From contig NZ_JAYLVL010000006.1 in the NCBI RefSeq assembly GCF_046156175.1, positions 1 to 64,000 of the forward strand: a DNA stretch of 64,000 nt, given 5' to 3'. This DNA is from Lacisediminihabitans sp046156175 (lineage in GTDB: Bacteria > Actinomycetota > Actinomycetes > Actinomycetales > Microbacteriaceae). The translations under genes were made by a program, and so were the position numbers. This document shows, piece after piece, positions 7,749-16,412 of this stretch (position 1 is the stretch's first letter; every line of letters starts with the position of its first letter). Under the pieces are notes generated by a model, which made no database searches, had not been told where the DNA came from, and worked only from the letters and a program-made list of their open reading frames with translations.

Positions 7749-8987
7749 GTGCAATCCTGGACCCGACCGGCCGTGCCCGCTCTGCCCGGAGCCGGGATCG
7801 TTCCCCGCATCTTCGATGCAGCATCGCAGGCACTCGTCGAGGCGCATCCGCACCAATCCACTCCCACGCTCGCGAGCATCTACGTCTGCGGGATCACGCC
7901 GTACGACGCCACCCACCTGGGCCATGCCGCCACCTACCTGGCCTTCGACACACTCATCCGGGTGTGGATGGATGCCGGTTTCGAGGTGCGCTACGTGCAG
8001 AACACCACGGACATCGACGATCCGCTGCTCGAGCGGGCCGCACGCGACGGCGTGGACTGGCGAGACCTCGCGGCCTCCCAGATCGAACTGTTCCGCGGCG
8101 ACATGGAGAAGCTCGGCATCATCCCTCCCGACGAGTACGTCGCGGTCACCGAGGTGATCGCGGATGTCGCGGACGCCGTGAAGATCCTCGTGCAGAACGG
8201 CTCCGCCTACAGCGTGACGAGCCCGGATGCCGCCGATGACCTCTACTTCGACAGCAGTTTCGCCGTCCCCGCCTGGCACCTCGGTCAGGAGAGCGCACTC
8301 GACCGACCGAGGATGCTCGAGCTCAGTGCGGAACGCGGGGGAGACCCGCAGCGCCCCGGTAAACGCGACCCGCTCGATCCGCTGCTCTGGCGTTCGGAGA
8401 GGGCCGGCGAACCGGCCTGGGACTCGTCCCTCGGGCGCGGGCGCCCCGGATGGCACATCGAGTGTTCCGTGATCGCGCTGGAGCACCTTCCGACCCCGCT
8501 CACCGTCAACGGGGGAGGCCGGGACCTCGTCTTCCCCCATCACGAATTCAGCGCCGGACATGCCGCCGCCCTCACCGGGCATCCGCTCGCCGGGATCTAC
8601 GCCCACGCCGGCATGGTCGCGTACCAGGGCGAGAAGATGAGCAAATCCCTGGGCAACCTCGTGCTCGTCTCCCGCCTCGTCGCCGGCGGCGCCGACCCGC
8701 GGTCGATCCGGCTCGCCCTGCTCTCCGAACGGTACCGCAGCGACTGGGAATGGACGGATGCCCATCTGCGCATCGCCGACGATCGGCTCGCGTCGTGGAC
8801 AGCCTGGGCAGCATCACCGACCGAGGACGCCGACGACGAGTTCCTCACGGAGCTTCGGGAGCGCCTCGCCGACGATCTCGATACCGCCGGGGCGATCGCC
8901 GCGATCGATGCCCGCATCTGTGGCGGGACTGCAGCCTCGAAGACGGCGGTCAGCGCCATCGACGCACTCCTCGGCATCCGCCTCTGA
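7749..8987 (+). CDS. mshC: L-cysteine:1D-myo-inositol 2-amino-2-deoxy-alpha-D-glucopyranoside ligase MshC
   Basis: MshC joins cysteine to GlcN-inositol with ATP, the penultimate step of mycothiol synthesis, and is related to cysteinyl-tRNA synthetase. The class I HIGH-type motif lies in PYDATHLGHA (51-60) after the zinc-ligand Cys in YVCGIT (C47). The second zinc site sits around GWHIECSVIA and FPHHEFSAGH, and the KMSKS loop is GEKMSKSLGN. Length (412 aa) matches MshC rather than CysS, which has a longer C-terminal anticodon-binding domain. The preceding box makes it leaderless. It confirms a mycothiol-producing actinobacterium. Confidence 0.95.
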   Translation: MQSWTRPAVPALPGAGIVPRIFDAASQALVEAHPHQSTPTLASIYVCGITPYDATHLGHAATYLAFDTLIRVWMDAGFEVRYVQNTTDIDDPLLERAARDGVDWRDLAASQIELFRGDMEKLGIIPPDEYVAVTEVIADVADAVKILVQNGSAYSVTSPDAADDLYFDSSFAVPAWHLGQESALDRPRMLELSAERGGDPQRPGKRDPLDPLLWRSERAGEPAWDSSLGRGRPGWHIECSVIALEHLPTPLTVNGGGRDLVFPHHEFSAGHAAALTGHPLAGIYAHAGMVAYQGEKMSKSLGNLVLVSRLVAGGADPRSIRLALLSERYRSDWEWTDAHLRIADDRLASWTAWAASPTEDADDEFLTELRERLADDLDTAGAIAAIDARICGGTAASKTAVSAIDALLGIRL

Positions 8988-9084
8988 CTTCACGCGGTCG
9001 TCGCGCGACGGCCCGCGGGGCGTCGTGTCTCTCCGGAGTGGGCCTTCCGCCGACACCGATCGGGGCCGCGGGCGACTGTGGGTG

Positions 9085-10038
9085 CTACTCGCGCGGTCCG
9101 CGATCGTCCGGGGGCAACGGCGGTCCGGCCGGACCGCCGGAACCACGCCCATCCGCCTTGCCGTCGCGGCGCCGCAGGTACTTCTCGAACTCCTGCGCGA
9201 TCGCCTCCCCACTCGCTTCGGGGGAGTCGACGGTGTCCCTCGCCTGCTCGAGCTGAGCGATGTACGTCGCCATCTCGTCGTCCTCGCTGGCGAGCACGTC
9301 GATCCCGTTCTCCCAGGCCGCGGATTCGTCTACAAGCTCACCTCGCGGAATCACCACATCGATCATCTCCTCGAGCTTGTCGATGATCGCGAGGGTTGCT
9401 TTCGGCGAGGGCGCGTTGTGCACGTAGTGCGGCACGGAGGCCCAGATCGACACCGTGGGGATACCCGCCTTCTCGGCGGCTTCGCCGAGCACCGAGAGAA
9501 TGCCGACCGGGCCCTCGTACGAACTCTTCTCCACGGCGAGCTCGGTGCGCAGTTGCGCATTCTCACTGCTCACGAAGACCGAGATCGGCCGGGTGTGCGG
9601 CACGTCCGCGAGCATCGCTCCGAGGAAGACGACACCGGTGATCCGGTTCTCCGCGATGGTCGCCATGATCTCCGCGGTGAAGCTCTTCCAGTTGCGCGAG
9701 GGTTCCGTGCCGAGCAGCAGGTAGATGTTGGAGGCGTTGTCGCCTATCGCCCCGGGGACCTCCGCCGACCCCGGCGAGCGCTGCGCGCGCACGCCGGTGG
9801 GACCGTAGGTGACCACGGAGGGCCACACGAGGAGGCGATTGCCGTCGTCGTCCTGGGCGACCGTCGGGCGATTGAACTGGTAGTCGAAGTAGCGCTCCGC
9901 GTCGATCTCCGCGATCGGATACAGGTCGAGAAGATCCTTGAGCATCGAGACGGCACCGCTCGCGGCTTCCCCCGCATCGTTCCAGCCCTCGAAGGCGACG
10001 ACCAACAGTCGCCCACTCAACATTCCCACGTTTGGCAC
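9085..10038 (-). CDS. PAC2-family protein (317 aa)
   Basis: This belongs to the PAC2 family, related to archaeal and eukaryotic proteasome-assembly chaperones and common in actinobacteria. The N-terminal signature LLVVAFEGWNDAGEAAS (about 11-27) is clear, followed by alternating beta/alpha elements such as IYLLLGTEPSRNWKSF and ITGVVFLGAMLADVPHTRP. The last 25 residues are low-complexity Gly/Pro. It is convergent with mshC and divergent from the HAD gene. The precise role is unknown; no proteasome genes lie in the window, although pafB and pafC do. Confidence 0.85.
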   Translation of the reverse strand: MPNVGMLSGRLLVVAFEGWNDAGEAASGAVSMLKDLLDLYPIAEIDAERYFDYQFNRPTVAQDDDGNRLLVWPSVVTYGPTGVRAQRSPGSAEVPGAIGDNASNIYLLLGTEPSRNWKSFTAEIMATIAENRITGVVFLGAMLADVPHTRPISVFVSSENAQLRTELAVEKSSYEGPVGILSVLGEAAEKAGIPTVSIWASVPHYVHNAPSPKATLAIIDKLEEMIDVVIPRGELVDESAAWENGIDVLASEDDEMATYIAQLEQARDTVDSPEASGEAIAQEFEKYLRRRDGKADGRGSGGPAGPPLPPDDRGPRE

Positions 10039-10125
10039 TCGCTACCCTCTGGAGTCACGTTTCGGCGGACGGCCGACTGTGGCCTACGTGACTTCCCTCC
10101 GTCAAGGATAGAACCCCCTTCCCTC

Positions 10126-10131
10126 TAAACT
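10126..10131 (+). promoter_or_regulatory. -10 box upstream of the HAD gene
   Basis: TAAACT is followed eight bases later by GTG at 10140. This argues for GTG 10140 rather than the TTG that overlaps the box. Confidence 0.45.
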
Positions 10132-10139
10132 TGAGTCCC

Positions 10140-10814
10140 GTGACTGATCTCCTCCCCGCCGCCGTCCTCTGGGACATGGATGGCACCCTCGTAGACACCG
10201 AGCCCTACTGGCTCGCCGCCGAGGCGGAGCTCGTCGCATCCTTCGGCGGCACCTGGACCCAGGAGGACGGCCTCACGCTCGTCGGCTCCGGCCTCTGGCA
10301 CACGGCGGCCGTGTTGCAGCACCGTGGCGTCGAGCTCACCGAAGACCAGATCGTCGACCGTCTCACCGACCGCGTGATGGAGCAGATCGAGTCAGAGGTG
10401 CCCTGGCGGCCGGGGGCTCTCGAGCTTCTCGCCGAGCTGCGGGATGCCCGGATCCCCACCGCCCTCGTGACGATGTCCATTCGGCGCATGGCCGAGCATG
10501 TCTCGTCGTTCCTGCCCTTCATCGCCTTCGACCACATCGTGGCCGGGGATTCGGTCACCCACAGCAAGCCGCATCCGGAGCCCTACCTGCGCGGCGCCGA
10601 GTTGCTCGGAGTCGACGCGGTCGGATGCATCGCCATCGAGGACTCGACCACCGGACTCGCCTCCGCGGTGGCCGCCGGGGCTGTCGCGATCGGTGTGCCG
10701 CTGCATTCCCCGCTCGAGCATGGCCGCGGCTACACGATCTGGCCCACACTGACCGGCCGGGGTGTCACCGACCTCTCGGAACTTCTCCACTCGACAAGAA
10801 CGGATTCCGCATGA
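10140..10814 (+). CDS. HAD-superfamily hydrolase, beta-phosphoglucomutase/phosphatase-like (224 aa)
   Basis: All HAD motifs are visible: motif I WDMDGTLVDTEP near the N-terminus (nucleophile and acid/base Asp), motif II TALVTMSIRR, motif III Lys in HSKPHPEPYLR, and motif IV GCIAIEDSTTG. The helical cap between motif I and II is the C1 type seen in beta-phosphoglucomutase and small phosphatases. Substrate is unknown. GTG 10140 is chosen because the upstream TTG lies inside the -10 box. Its TGA overlaps the ATG of the methyltransferase gene (ATGA), so the two form an operon. Confidence 0.85.
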   Translation: MTDLLPAAVLWDMDGTLVDTEPYWLAAEAELVASFGGTWTQEDGLTLVGSGLWHTAAVLQHRGVELTEDQIVDRLTDRVMEQIESEVPWRPGALELLAELRDARIPTALVTMSIRRMAEHVSSFLPFIAFDHIVAGDSVTHSKPHPEPYLRGAELLGVDAVGCIAIEDSTTGLASAVAAGAVAIGVPLHSPLEHGRGYTIWPTLTGRGVTDLSELLHSTRTDSA

Positions 10815-11842
10815 CCGCCGTTCGCCGCCAGAGCGGTCCCTTCCGCGCGGGAGACCGTGTACAGCTCACCGGGCCGAAGGGCCGCCTCAACACCATCACC
10901 CTCGAGGCCGGCAAGGTCTTCCATACCCACCGCGGCATGGTCGATCACGATGCCCTGATCGGCCTGGCGGATGCCTCGGTCGTCACCGCGACCAACGGCG
11001 ACGAGTACCTCGCGCTCCGGCCGCTGCTCAACGACTTCGTCATGTCGATGCCTCGCGGCGCCGCGATCATCTACCCGAAGGATGCGGCGCAGATCCTGAG
11101 CCTCGGCGACATCTTTCCCGGAGCGACGGTCGTCGAGGCCGGCGTCGGATCGGGTGCGCTCAGCCTCTGGCTGCTCCGCGGCATCGGACCGACCGGCTCA
11201 CTCACCTCGTTCGAGCGTCGCGAGGAGTTCGCGGATGTCGCCCGCGGCAATGTGGTCTCGTTCCTCGGGGCGGAGCCGCAGAACTGGACGGTGACCGTCG
11301 GCGACCTCGTCGAATCGTTGCCCACCGCCGTGGAGAACGGCTCGGTCGACCGGGTGGTGCTCGACATGCTCGCGCCCTGGGAGTGTCTCGGGGTCGTCGC
11401 TGACGCGCTCGCACCCGGAGGCGTGCTGCTCTGCTACATCGCCACCGTCACCCAGCTCTCGCGGGTCGCAGAGGCCGTGCGCGGAACGGGACTCTTCACC
11501 GATCCCGATTCGTCCGAGACGATGGTGCGCGGATGGCATGTGGAGGGCCTTGCCGTGCGCCCCGACCACCGCATGGTCGCCCACACGGGCTTCCTGCTCA
11601 CCGCACGCCGCCTTGCGCCCGACACCGTGCTTCCGCAGCTCAAGCGCCGGCTCTCCAAGTCGGATTACACCGATGAGGATGTCGAAGCCTGGACCCCCGG
11701 GGCGTTGGGCGAGCGCTCGGTCACCGACAAGCGCCTGCGCAAGACCGCCCGGGCGGCCCAGACCACTGCCGGTCACGCGATTGCCGCGGCCGATACCGCG
11801 AGCACCCCGCCCGCGGACGAGTCGCCCGCAGAGTCACTCTAG
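10811..11842 (+). CDS. trmI: tRNA (adenine(58)-N(1))-methyltransferase TrmI (343 aa)
   Basis: The enzyme makes m1A58 in the T loop of tRNA. The N-terminal TrmI domain (RAGDRVQLTGPKGRLNTITL, about 13-32) precedes a Rossmann methyltransferase core with the SAM loop VVEAGVGSGALS (about 104-115), an acidic ribose ligand in TSFERREEF, and the motif IV VVLDMLAPWE. Residues after about 285 form a variable basic/Pro-rich tail. Start ATG overlaps the upstream stop. TrmI and a HAD gene are neighbours in several Microbacteriaceae. Confidence 0.92.
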   Translation: MTAVRRQSGPFRAGDRVQLTGPKGRLNTITLEAGKVFHTHRGMVDHDALIGLADASVVTATNGDEYLALRPLLNDFVMSMPRGAAIIYPKDAAQILSLGDIFPGATVVEAGVGSGALSLWLLRGIGPTGSLTSFERREEFADVARGNVVSFLGAEPQNWTVTVGDLVESLPTAVENGSVDRVVLDMLAPWECLGVVADALAPGGVLLCYIATVTQLSRVAEAVRGTGLFTDPDSSETMVRGWHVEGLAVRPDHRMVAHTGFLLTARRLAPDTVLPQLKRRLSKSDYTDEDVEAWTPGALGERSVTDKRLRKTARAAQTTAGHAIAAADTASTPPADESPAESL

Positions 11843-11881
11843 AATTGTCAGGTTCCACGATCGTGATCGAAACGAGGATTC

Positions 11882-12835
11882 GTGCGTAAGACCACAGCGC
11901 TGATTGCTGCCATCGCCCTGCTCGGCTCGCTGACGGCGTGCGCAAGCGGCACCGGCTCCAGCATCGCGGGGTGCGATCCGGTCGTGACCGCGGGCGCCGC
12001 ATCCTCCGTGATCACGGCCCCGGGCAAGTTGGGCACCGCGCCGAAGGTGGAATTCCCCACCCCGCTGTACACGAAGACCACCCAGGCATCCACGCTCATC
12101 TCCGGCAAGGGCGCCCCGATCGTCGCCGGTCAGCCCGTGATCCTCGACGTGACGATCGTCAACGCCGCGGATGGCACGGAGCTGCAGAAGACCAGCTACA
12201 ACAGCACCGGCGGCAGCCTCATCACCGCGGGGAAGTCCACCTTCCCGGCGGTCAGTGAGGGCCTCGAGTGCGCTCAGGTCGGATCCCGCGTCGCCATCAT
12301 CGGCTCGGCCAAAGACAGTCACAACGGCGTTGCGGATGCCGCGAACGGCATCGGCAAGGACGACTCCTTCATCTATGTCGTCGACGTGAAGGGCGCCTTC
12401 CTGCCGAAGGCGAACGGCGCCGACCAGATCCCCACCAATGGAATGCCGGCGGTCGTACTCACCGCGGACGGCACGCCGGGCATCAGCGTTCCCGACCGCC
12501 CCGCACCGAAGACCACGACGGTCAACGTGCTGAAGGCGGGCTCTGGCGCGAAGGTGAAGAAGGACCAGTTCATCGTCGTGCAGTACACCGGCATCGGCTG
12601 GGGCACCAAGACGGTCTTCGATTCCACCTGGACGGCGCACCAGGCGTCGGTGATCCAGGTCGGTTCGGCTGCCGTCTCTTCCGGTCTGAGCAATGCCCTG
12701 ATCGGCAAGCGCGTCGGTTCACAGGTGCTCGCCGTGCTTCCGCCGAAAGCGGCGGCGGTATCGGACGGCTCCGGCAAAGCGCCCGCAGACGACGCATCCG
12801 TCTACGTCGTGGACATCCTCGGCATCGCCGGGTAA
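11882..12835 (+). CDS. FKBP-type peptidyl-prolyl isomerase lipoprotein (317 aa)
   Basis: This is an exported lipoprotein: a short basic N-terminus, a hydrophobic stretch and the lipobox LTAC with Cys at about residue 20. The C-terminal third is an FKBP fold (IVVQYTGIGWGTKTVFDSTW, then VSSGLSNALIGKRVGSQVLAVLPP), and a related, more degenerate FKBP-like region lies at about 75-165. The expected role is proline isomerisation during folding of secreted proteins at the outer face of the membrane. Start GTG has CGAGGA upstream. It stands alone between trmI and pafB. Confidence 0.88.
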   Translation: MRKTTALIAAIALLGSLTACASGTGSSIAGCDPVVTAGAASSVITAPGKLGTAPKVEFPTPLYTKTTQASTLISGKGAPIVAGQPVILDVTIVNAADGTELQKTSYNSTGGSLITAGKSTFPAVSEGLECAQVGSRVAIIGSAKDSHNGVADAANGIGKDDSFIYVVDVKGAFLPKANGADQIPTNGMPAVVLTADGTPGISVPDRPAPKTTTVNVLKAGSGAKVKKDQFIVVQYTGIGWGTKTVFDSTWTAHQASVIQVGSAAVSSGLSNALIGKRVGSQVLAVLPPKAAAVSDGSGKAPADDASVYVVDILGIAG

Positions 12836-12914
12836 GTTACCTCCCGACCGGTGCGCCGGTCTCATCCGGACACAGGCCGAGTGTCTTCCGAATTCATTCG
12901 AAACCAGGGTCCCC

Positions 12915-13943
12915 GTGCCAGCTGCAAGCGTCTCCAGAATCCCCGTCGAGGAGCGGCTGTTCAGTCTCGTTCTAGCGCTCCTCGCGACCGAGACCGGTCT
13001 CACCAAGAACGAAGTGCTGTCGACCGTGCAGGGGTACCGGCAGCGGTACCGTGCCGGTGGTGACAACGCCAACCTCGAGCGCCAGTTCGAACGCGACAAA
13101 GACGACATCCGCGACCTCGGGGTTCCGCTCGAGACCGTGGATTCTCCCGGCCAGGCCGGCAACAATCAGAACCTGCGCTACCGCATCCCGCGGGGCAGTT
13201 ACGAGCTCCCGAGCGACATCACCTTCTCGGCGGAGGAGACCACCCTGCTCAACCTCGCCGCGATGGTGTGGCGAGAGGGATCCCTCTCCGGGGAGTCCCG
13301 CCGGGCCGTGATCAAGCTCAAGGGTCTCGGACTCGTGTCGGACGAGCCGGTACTGGGCTATGCACCGCGTCTTCGGGTGCGGGATGCCGCATTCGAGCCG
13401 CTCCGCGCCGCTCTCGAGCGCAATGCGATTGTGCGATTCGCATACCTGAAGCCCGGCGAAGCCGAGGCGCGGGTGCGGGAGCTCGCCCCACTCGCCCTCG
13501 TGCAGCACCAGGGTCGCTGGCACCTTCATGCGCTCGAGCCGGGCACCGAGATCACCAAGACCTTCCTGCTGCGGCGGATCGTGAGCCAGGTCACCACCAC
13601 CGGTGCACTCTTCCCCGCTCCGAGCGGCGACCAGACCGCTCGGGCCCTCGAAGAGCTCGATGAGGTGTGGGAGGCTCACACCGCCGATGTCGACGTCCTC
13701 GCCGATTCGGATGCCGCCACGCGCCTGCTCAAACGCCGCGGCACCGTTCGGCTGCCCTCCGGTGCCCTGCGACTGCACTACTCCGACGCCAACATCTTCG
13801 CCGACGAACTGGCCGGCTACGGCCCCGAAGCGCTCGTGCTTTCACCACCCGACCTCCGCGAGGCGGTTCGCGACCGCCTGCTGCAGACTGTCGAGGAGCA
13901 CACGTCCCGTGGGACCGGCACAGAAGGGAACACCCGTGGCTGA
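12915..13943 (+). CDS. pafB: WYL-domain transcriptional regulator PafB
   Basis: PafB forms, with PafC, the actinobacterial activator of the LexA/RecA-independent DNA-damage response. The N-terminal winged HTH (EERLFSLVLALLATETGLTK, with RDKDDIRDLGVPLE) is followed by the WYL domain (about 150-230; RFAYLKPGEAEARVRELAPL, then GRWHLHALEPG) and a WCX C-terminal extension. Start is GTG. The gene overlaps pafC by eight bases. In many actinobacteria the pair lies near proteasome genes and tat genes; here it is followed by tatA-tatC, as usual, but no proteasome genes are seen. Confidence 0.93.
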   Translation: MPAASVSRIPVEERLFSLVLALLATETGLTKNEVLSTVQGYRQRYRAGGDNANLERQFERDKDDIRDLGVPLETVDSPGQAGNNQNLRYRIPRGSYELPSDITFSAEETTLLNLAAMVWREGSLSGESRRAVIKLKGLGLVSDEPVLGYAPRLRVRDAAFEPLRAALERNAIVRFAYLKPGEAEARVRELAPLALVQHQGRWHLHALEPGTEITKTFLLRRIVSQVTTTGALFPAPSGDQTARALEELDEVWEAHTADVDVLADSDAATRLLKRRGTVRLPSGALRLHYSDANIFADELAGYGPEALVLSPPDLREAVRDRLLQTVEEHTSRGTGTEGNTRG

Positions 13944-14931
13944 CCGATCCGCACCGCTGCAGGCACAGGACAAACTGGCCTTCCTGCTCTCCCTCGTGCC
14001 GTTCCTCATGGAGCACGAGCGCATCAGCGTGCAGGATGCCGCGGACCATTTCGGCGTGAAGCCGCAACAGGTGCGGGAGGCGGTCCAACTCATCGCCGTC
14101 TCCGGTATCCCCGGCGAGACGGGGCAGTACCAGCACGGAGACCTGTTCGACCTCGCCTGGGACGACTTCGAGGAGAACGACCAGATCGTGCTCACGAACC
14201 TCGTGGCCATCGACGACGCACCCCGCTTCTCCGGCCGGGAGGCCGCGGCGCTCATCGCGGGGCTGCAGTACCTGTCCGCGCTGCCGGAGAATGCCGATCG
14301 CAGTGCGATCGCCACGCTCATGGCCAAGCTCTCGCGCGGGGCATCCGCCCTCCCCAGCCAGTTCGCGGTCGAGGGATCGGAGTCCGACGAGACACTCGCC
14401 CTCATCCGCGACTCGGTCGCCTCCGGCGTCCAGGTGGAGTTCGACTACATCAACTCGCGCGGTGAGCACGAGCGTCGACGGGTCGACCCGCTCCGCATTG
14501 AATCGATGGATGCCGACTGGTACCTGCGGGGATGGTGCCACCTTCGCGAAGCGGTGCGCACCTTCCGGATCGACCGCATCGGCAATCCCACGGTGACCTC
14601 CGAGCCGATCACGACCCACGCCTCCGACGTGCACCTGCCCGACACGCTCTTCGAGGGCTCGGCGGACGACCTCGTGGTGACCATCGATGTCGCCCCGTCG
14701 GCGGCGCCCCTGCTTGCCGACTACCTCACCGACGGCACCGGAAGCACCCTCGTCGACGGTCGCAACCGCACGGCACTCCGGGTGTCGCACTATCACGGAC
14801 TCAAAAGACTGGTCGGGGGACTCCCGGGTATGGTCACCGTCGTCGAACCGCCGGATGCCCGGCGGGCTGTCGCCGACTGGGCGGCGGCCGGGGCCGCGCG
14901 CTATGGCGAGCAGATCCCGGGAGCCGACTGA
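13936..14931 (+). CDS. pafC: WYL-domain transcriptional regulator PafC (331 aa)
   Basis: This is the second subunit of the PafBC regulator: N-terminal HTH (AFLLSLVPFLMEHERISVQD and AADHFGVKPQQVREAV), then the WYL domain (VEFDYINSRGEHERRRVDPL and DWYLRGWCHLREAVRTFRID), then the WCX tail. The GTG at 13936 overlaps the end of pafB, which sets the start. Its TGA overlaps the ATG of the next small membrane-protein gene, so pafB, pafC and that gene should be translated from one mRNA. Confidence 0.93.
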   Translation: MADRSAPLQAQDKLAFLLSLVPFLMEHERISVQDAADHFGVKPQQVREAVQLIAVSGIPGETGQYQHGDLFDLAWDDFEENDQIVLTNLVAIDDAPRFSGREAAALIAGLQYLSALPENADRSAIATLMAKLSRGASALPSQFAVEGSESDETLALIRDSVASGVQVEFDYINSRGEHERRRVDPLRIESMDADWYLRGWCHLREAVRTFRIDRIGNPTVTSEPITTHASDVHLPDTLFEGSADDLVVTIDVAPSAAPLLADYLTDGTGSTLVDGRNRTALRVSHYHGLKRLVGGLPGMVTVVEPPDARRAVADWAAAGAARYGEQIPGAD

Positions 14932-15278
14932 TGCCCTGGTGGTCGTGGATCGTCATCTGGACCTGTCTCGTGCTGGCGCTCATCGCGGTGCTCGTCGTCT
15001 CCGGCTGGCGCCTTTTTCGAAAAGCGGTCGCGGTCTTCGATGAGCTCGGCGCGCTCGGCGGCAAAATGGAGCTGCTGGATGCCGCGATCACCGAGTTCGA
15101 CGAGAAGCAGGCGCAGTTCGCCCTCTTGCAGAGATACTCCGACGTGCAGGCACAGCGGCGGAGGGTGCGCGACGAATCGTTGGCCAGAGGAGAAGCCCGA
15201 CGCGCCGCCCGTCTCGACCGCGGTCGTGCCCTCACGCATTTCGACGCGAATTCCCGCCGGTGGTTCCAAGCCGAATGA
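14931..15278 (+). CDS. Small single-pass membrane protein (115 aa)
   Basis: One transmembrane helix at about residues 4-27 (MPWWSWIVIWTCLVLALIAV) is followed by a charged helical region (about 30-115) rich in Arg, Glu and Ala that could form a coiled coil. The family is not named to my knowledge, though a similar small gene often lies between pafC and tatA in this group. Its ATG overlaps the pafC stop (TGATG), so it belongs to the pafBC operon. Confidence 0.75.
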   Translation: MPWWSWIVIWTCLVLALIAVLVVSGWRLFRKAVAVFDELGALGGKMELLDAAITEFDEKQAQFALLQRYSDVQAQRRRVRDESLARGEARRAARLDRGRALTHFDANSRRWFQAE

Positions 15279-15347
15279 CAGCCGCAGAGTTCGGATAGGC
15301 GGTAAACTTACTCAACTCGATTTTCTCGACTCTTAAGGATCGCGCAC

Positions 15348-15587
15348 ATGTTAAGTGGATTCACCGGTTGGCACGCCCTGGTACTACTGGTCATCGTGGT
15401 GCTTCTGTTCGGTGCGACCAAGCTCCCGGGCCTCGCCAAGAGCGTCGGACAGTCGATGAAGATCTTCAAGAACGAAGTTAAGTCCGAGGAGAAGCCCGCA
15501 CCGCCGGCCGACTCTGCGCACCTCAACGAGACCTCCAGCGAGGTCCGCGCGCAAACCGACTCGACCAACCCCTCCGCCAAGCCCTAG
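15348..15587 (+). CDS. tatA: Sec-independent protein translocase TatA
   Basis: This 79-residue protein has one N-terminal membrane helix (about 7-24, LVLLVIVVLLFGATKLPGLA) with the TatA hinge FGxxKLP, an amphipathic helix (GLAKSVGQSMKIFKNEV) and an acidic unstructured tail. TatA polymerises into the pore for folded Tat substrates. AAGGA precedes the ATG. tatC follows after 21 bases. A Tat substrate (the multicopper oxidase at 61.4-62.8 kb) is encoded in this window. Confidence 0.94.
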   Translation: MLSGFTGWHALVLLVIVVLLFGATKLPGLAKSVGQSMKIFKNEVKSEEKPAPPADSAHLNETSSEVRAQTDSTNPSAKP

Positions 15588-15608
15588 CGAGAGCTCATTA
15601 CCGCCACC

Positions 15609-16412
15609 ATGCCTTCCCGCAAGAAGCGGGGCGCAGGCAGTGAAGGCCGGATGTCTCTCGGCCAGCACCTCGTCGAGCTCCGCAAGCGACTCTTCATCTC
15701 GGCGATCGCGATCGTCGTGTTCTCGATCGGCGGATTCGCTGTCGCCGACTGGGTGCTCAAAGCCATCCGCTCTCCCATAGAGCTGATCGCCAAGACGCAC
15801 GGCAACACGACGCTGAACTACTCGACCATCGGTGCGGCCTTCGATGTGCACATCCAGATCGCCATCACGGTCGGAGTCATCGCCTCGAGCCCCGTGTGGC
15901 TGTACCAGGTGTTCGCCTTCATCGTGCCCGGCCTCACCACGAAAGAGAAGCGCTACACCTTCGGCTTCTTCTTCTCCGCAGTTCCCCTGTTCTTCGCCGG
16001 CTGCGCCGCCGGCTGGTGGGTCTTCCCCCACATCGTCGACGTGCTCAATTCGTTCGTTCCCAGCCAGGATGCGGCCATCACCGAAGCGAAGGACTACCTC
16101 GGTTTCGTGACCAAACTCATCCTCGCGGTGGGGATCGCGTTCGTGCTTCCGGTGTTCCTGGTGCTGCTCAACTTCCTCGGCATCATCTCCGGGGTCAGCA
16201 TCTTCCGCAGCTGGCGCTGGGCGATTCTCGCCATCTTCGTCTTCTGCGCGCTCGCGACCCCGTCGGCGGACGTGGCATCCATGTTCCTGCTGTCCGTGCC
16301 GATGATCGTGCTCTACCTGATCGCCGGGACGATCGCGTGGTGGCGCGACCGGGTCATCGCCAAACGCGCGGACAGCCTGGCCGGAGACCTCGGCGGCACG
16401 GCCGCCGCATGA
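15609..16412 (+). CDS. tatC: Sec-independent protein translocase TatC
   Basis: TatC recognises the twin-arginine signal. The N-terminal MSLGQHLVELRKRLFISAIA and six membrane helices are typical; the conserved loop FAFIVPGLTTKEKRY and the helix with GIAFVLPVFLVLL are present. At 267 aa its length is normal. Its last codons overlap the helY start (ATGA). Confidence 0.95.
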   Translation: MPSRKKRGAGSEGRMSLGQHLVELRKRLFISAIAIVVFSIGGFAVADWVLKAIRSPIELIAKTHGNTTLNYSTIGAAFDVHIQIAITVGVIASSPVWLYQVFAFIVPGLTTKEKRYTFGFFFSAVPLFFAGCAAGWWVFPHIVDVLNSFVPSQDAAITEAKDYLGFVTKLILAVGIAFVLPVFLVLLNFLGIISGVSIFRSWRWAILAIFVFCALATPSADVASMFLLSVPMIVLYLIAGTIAWWRDRVIAKRADSLAGDLGGTAAA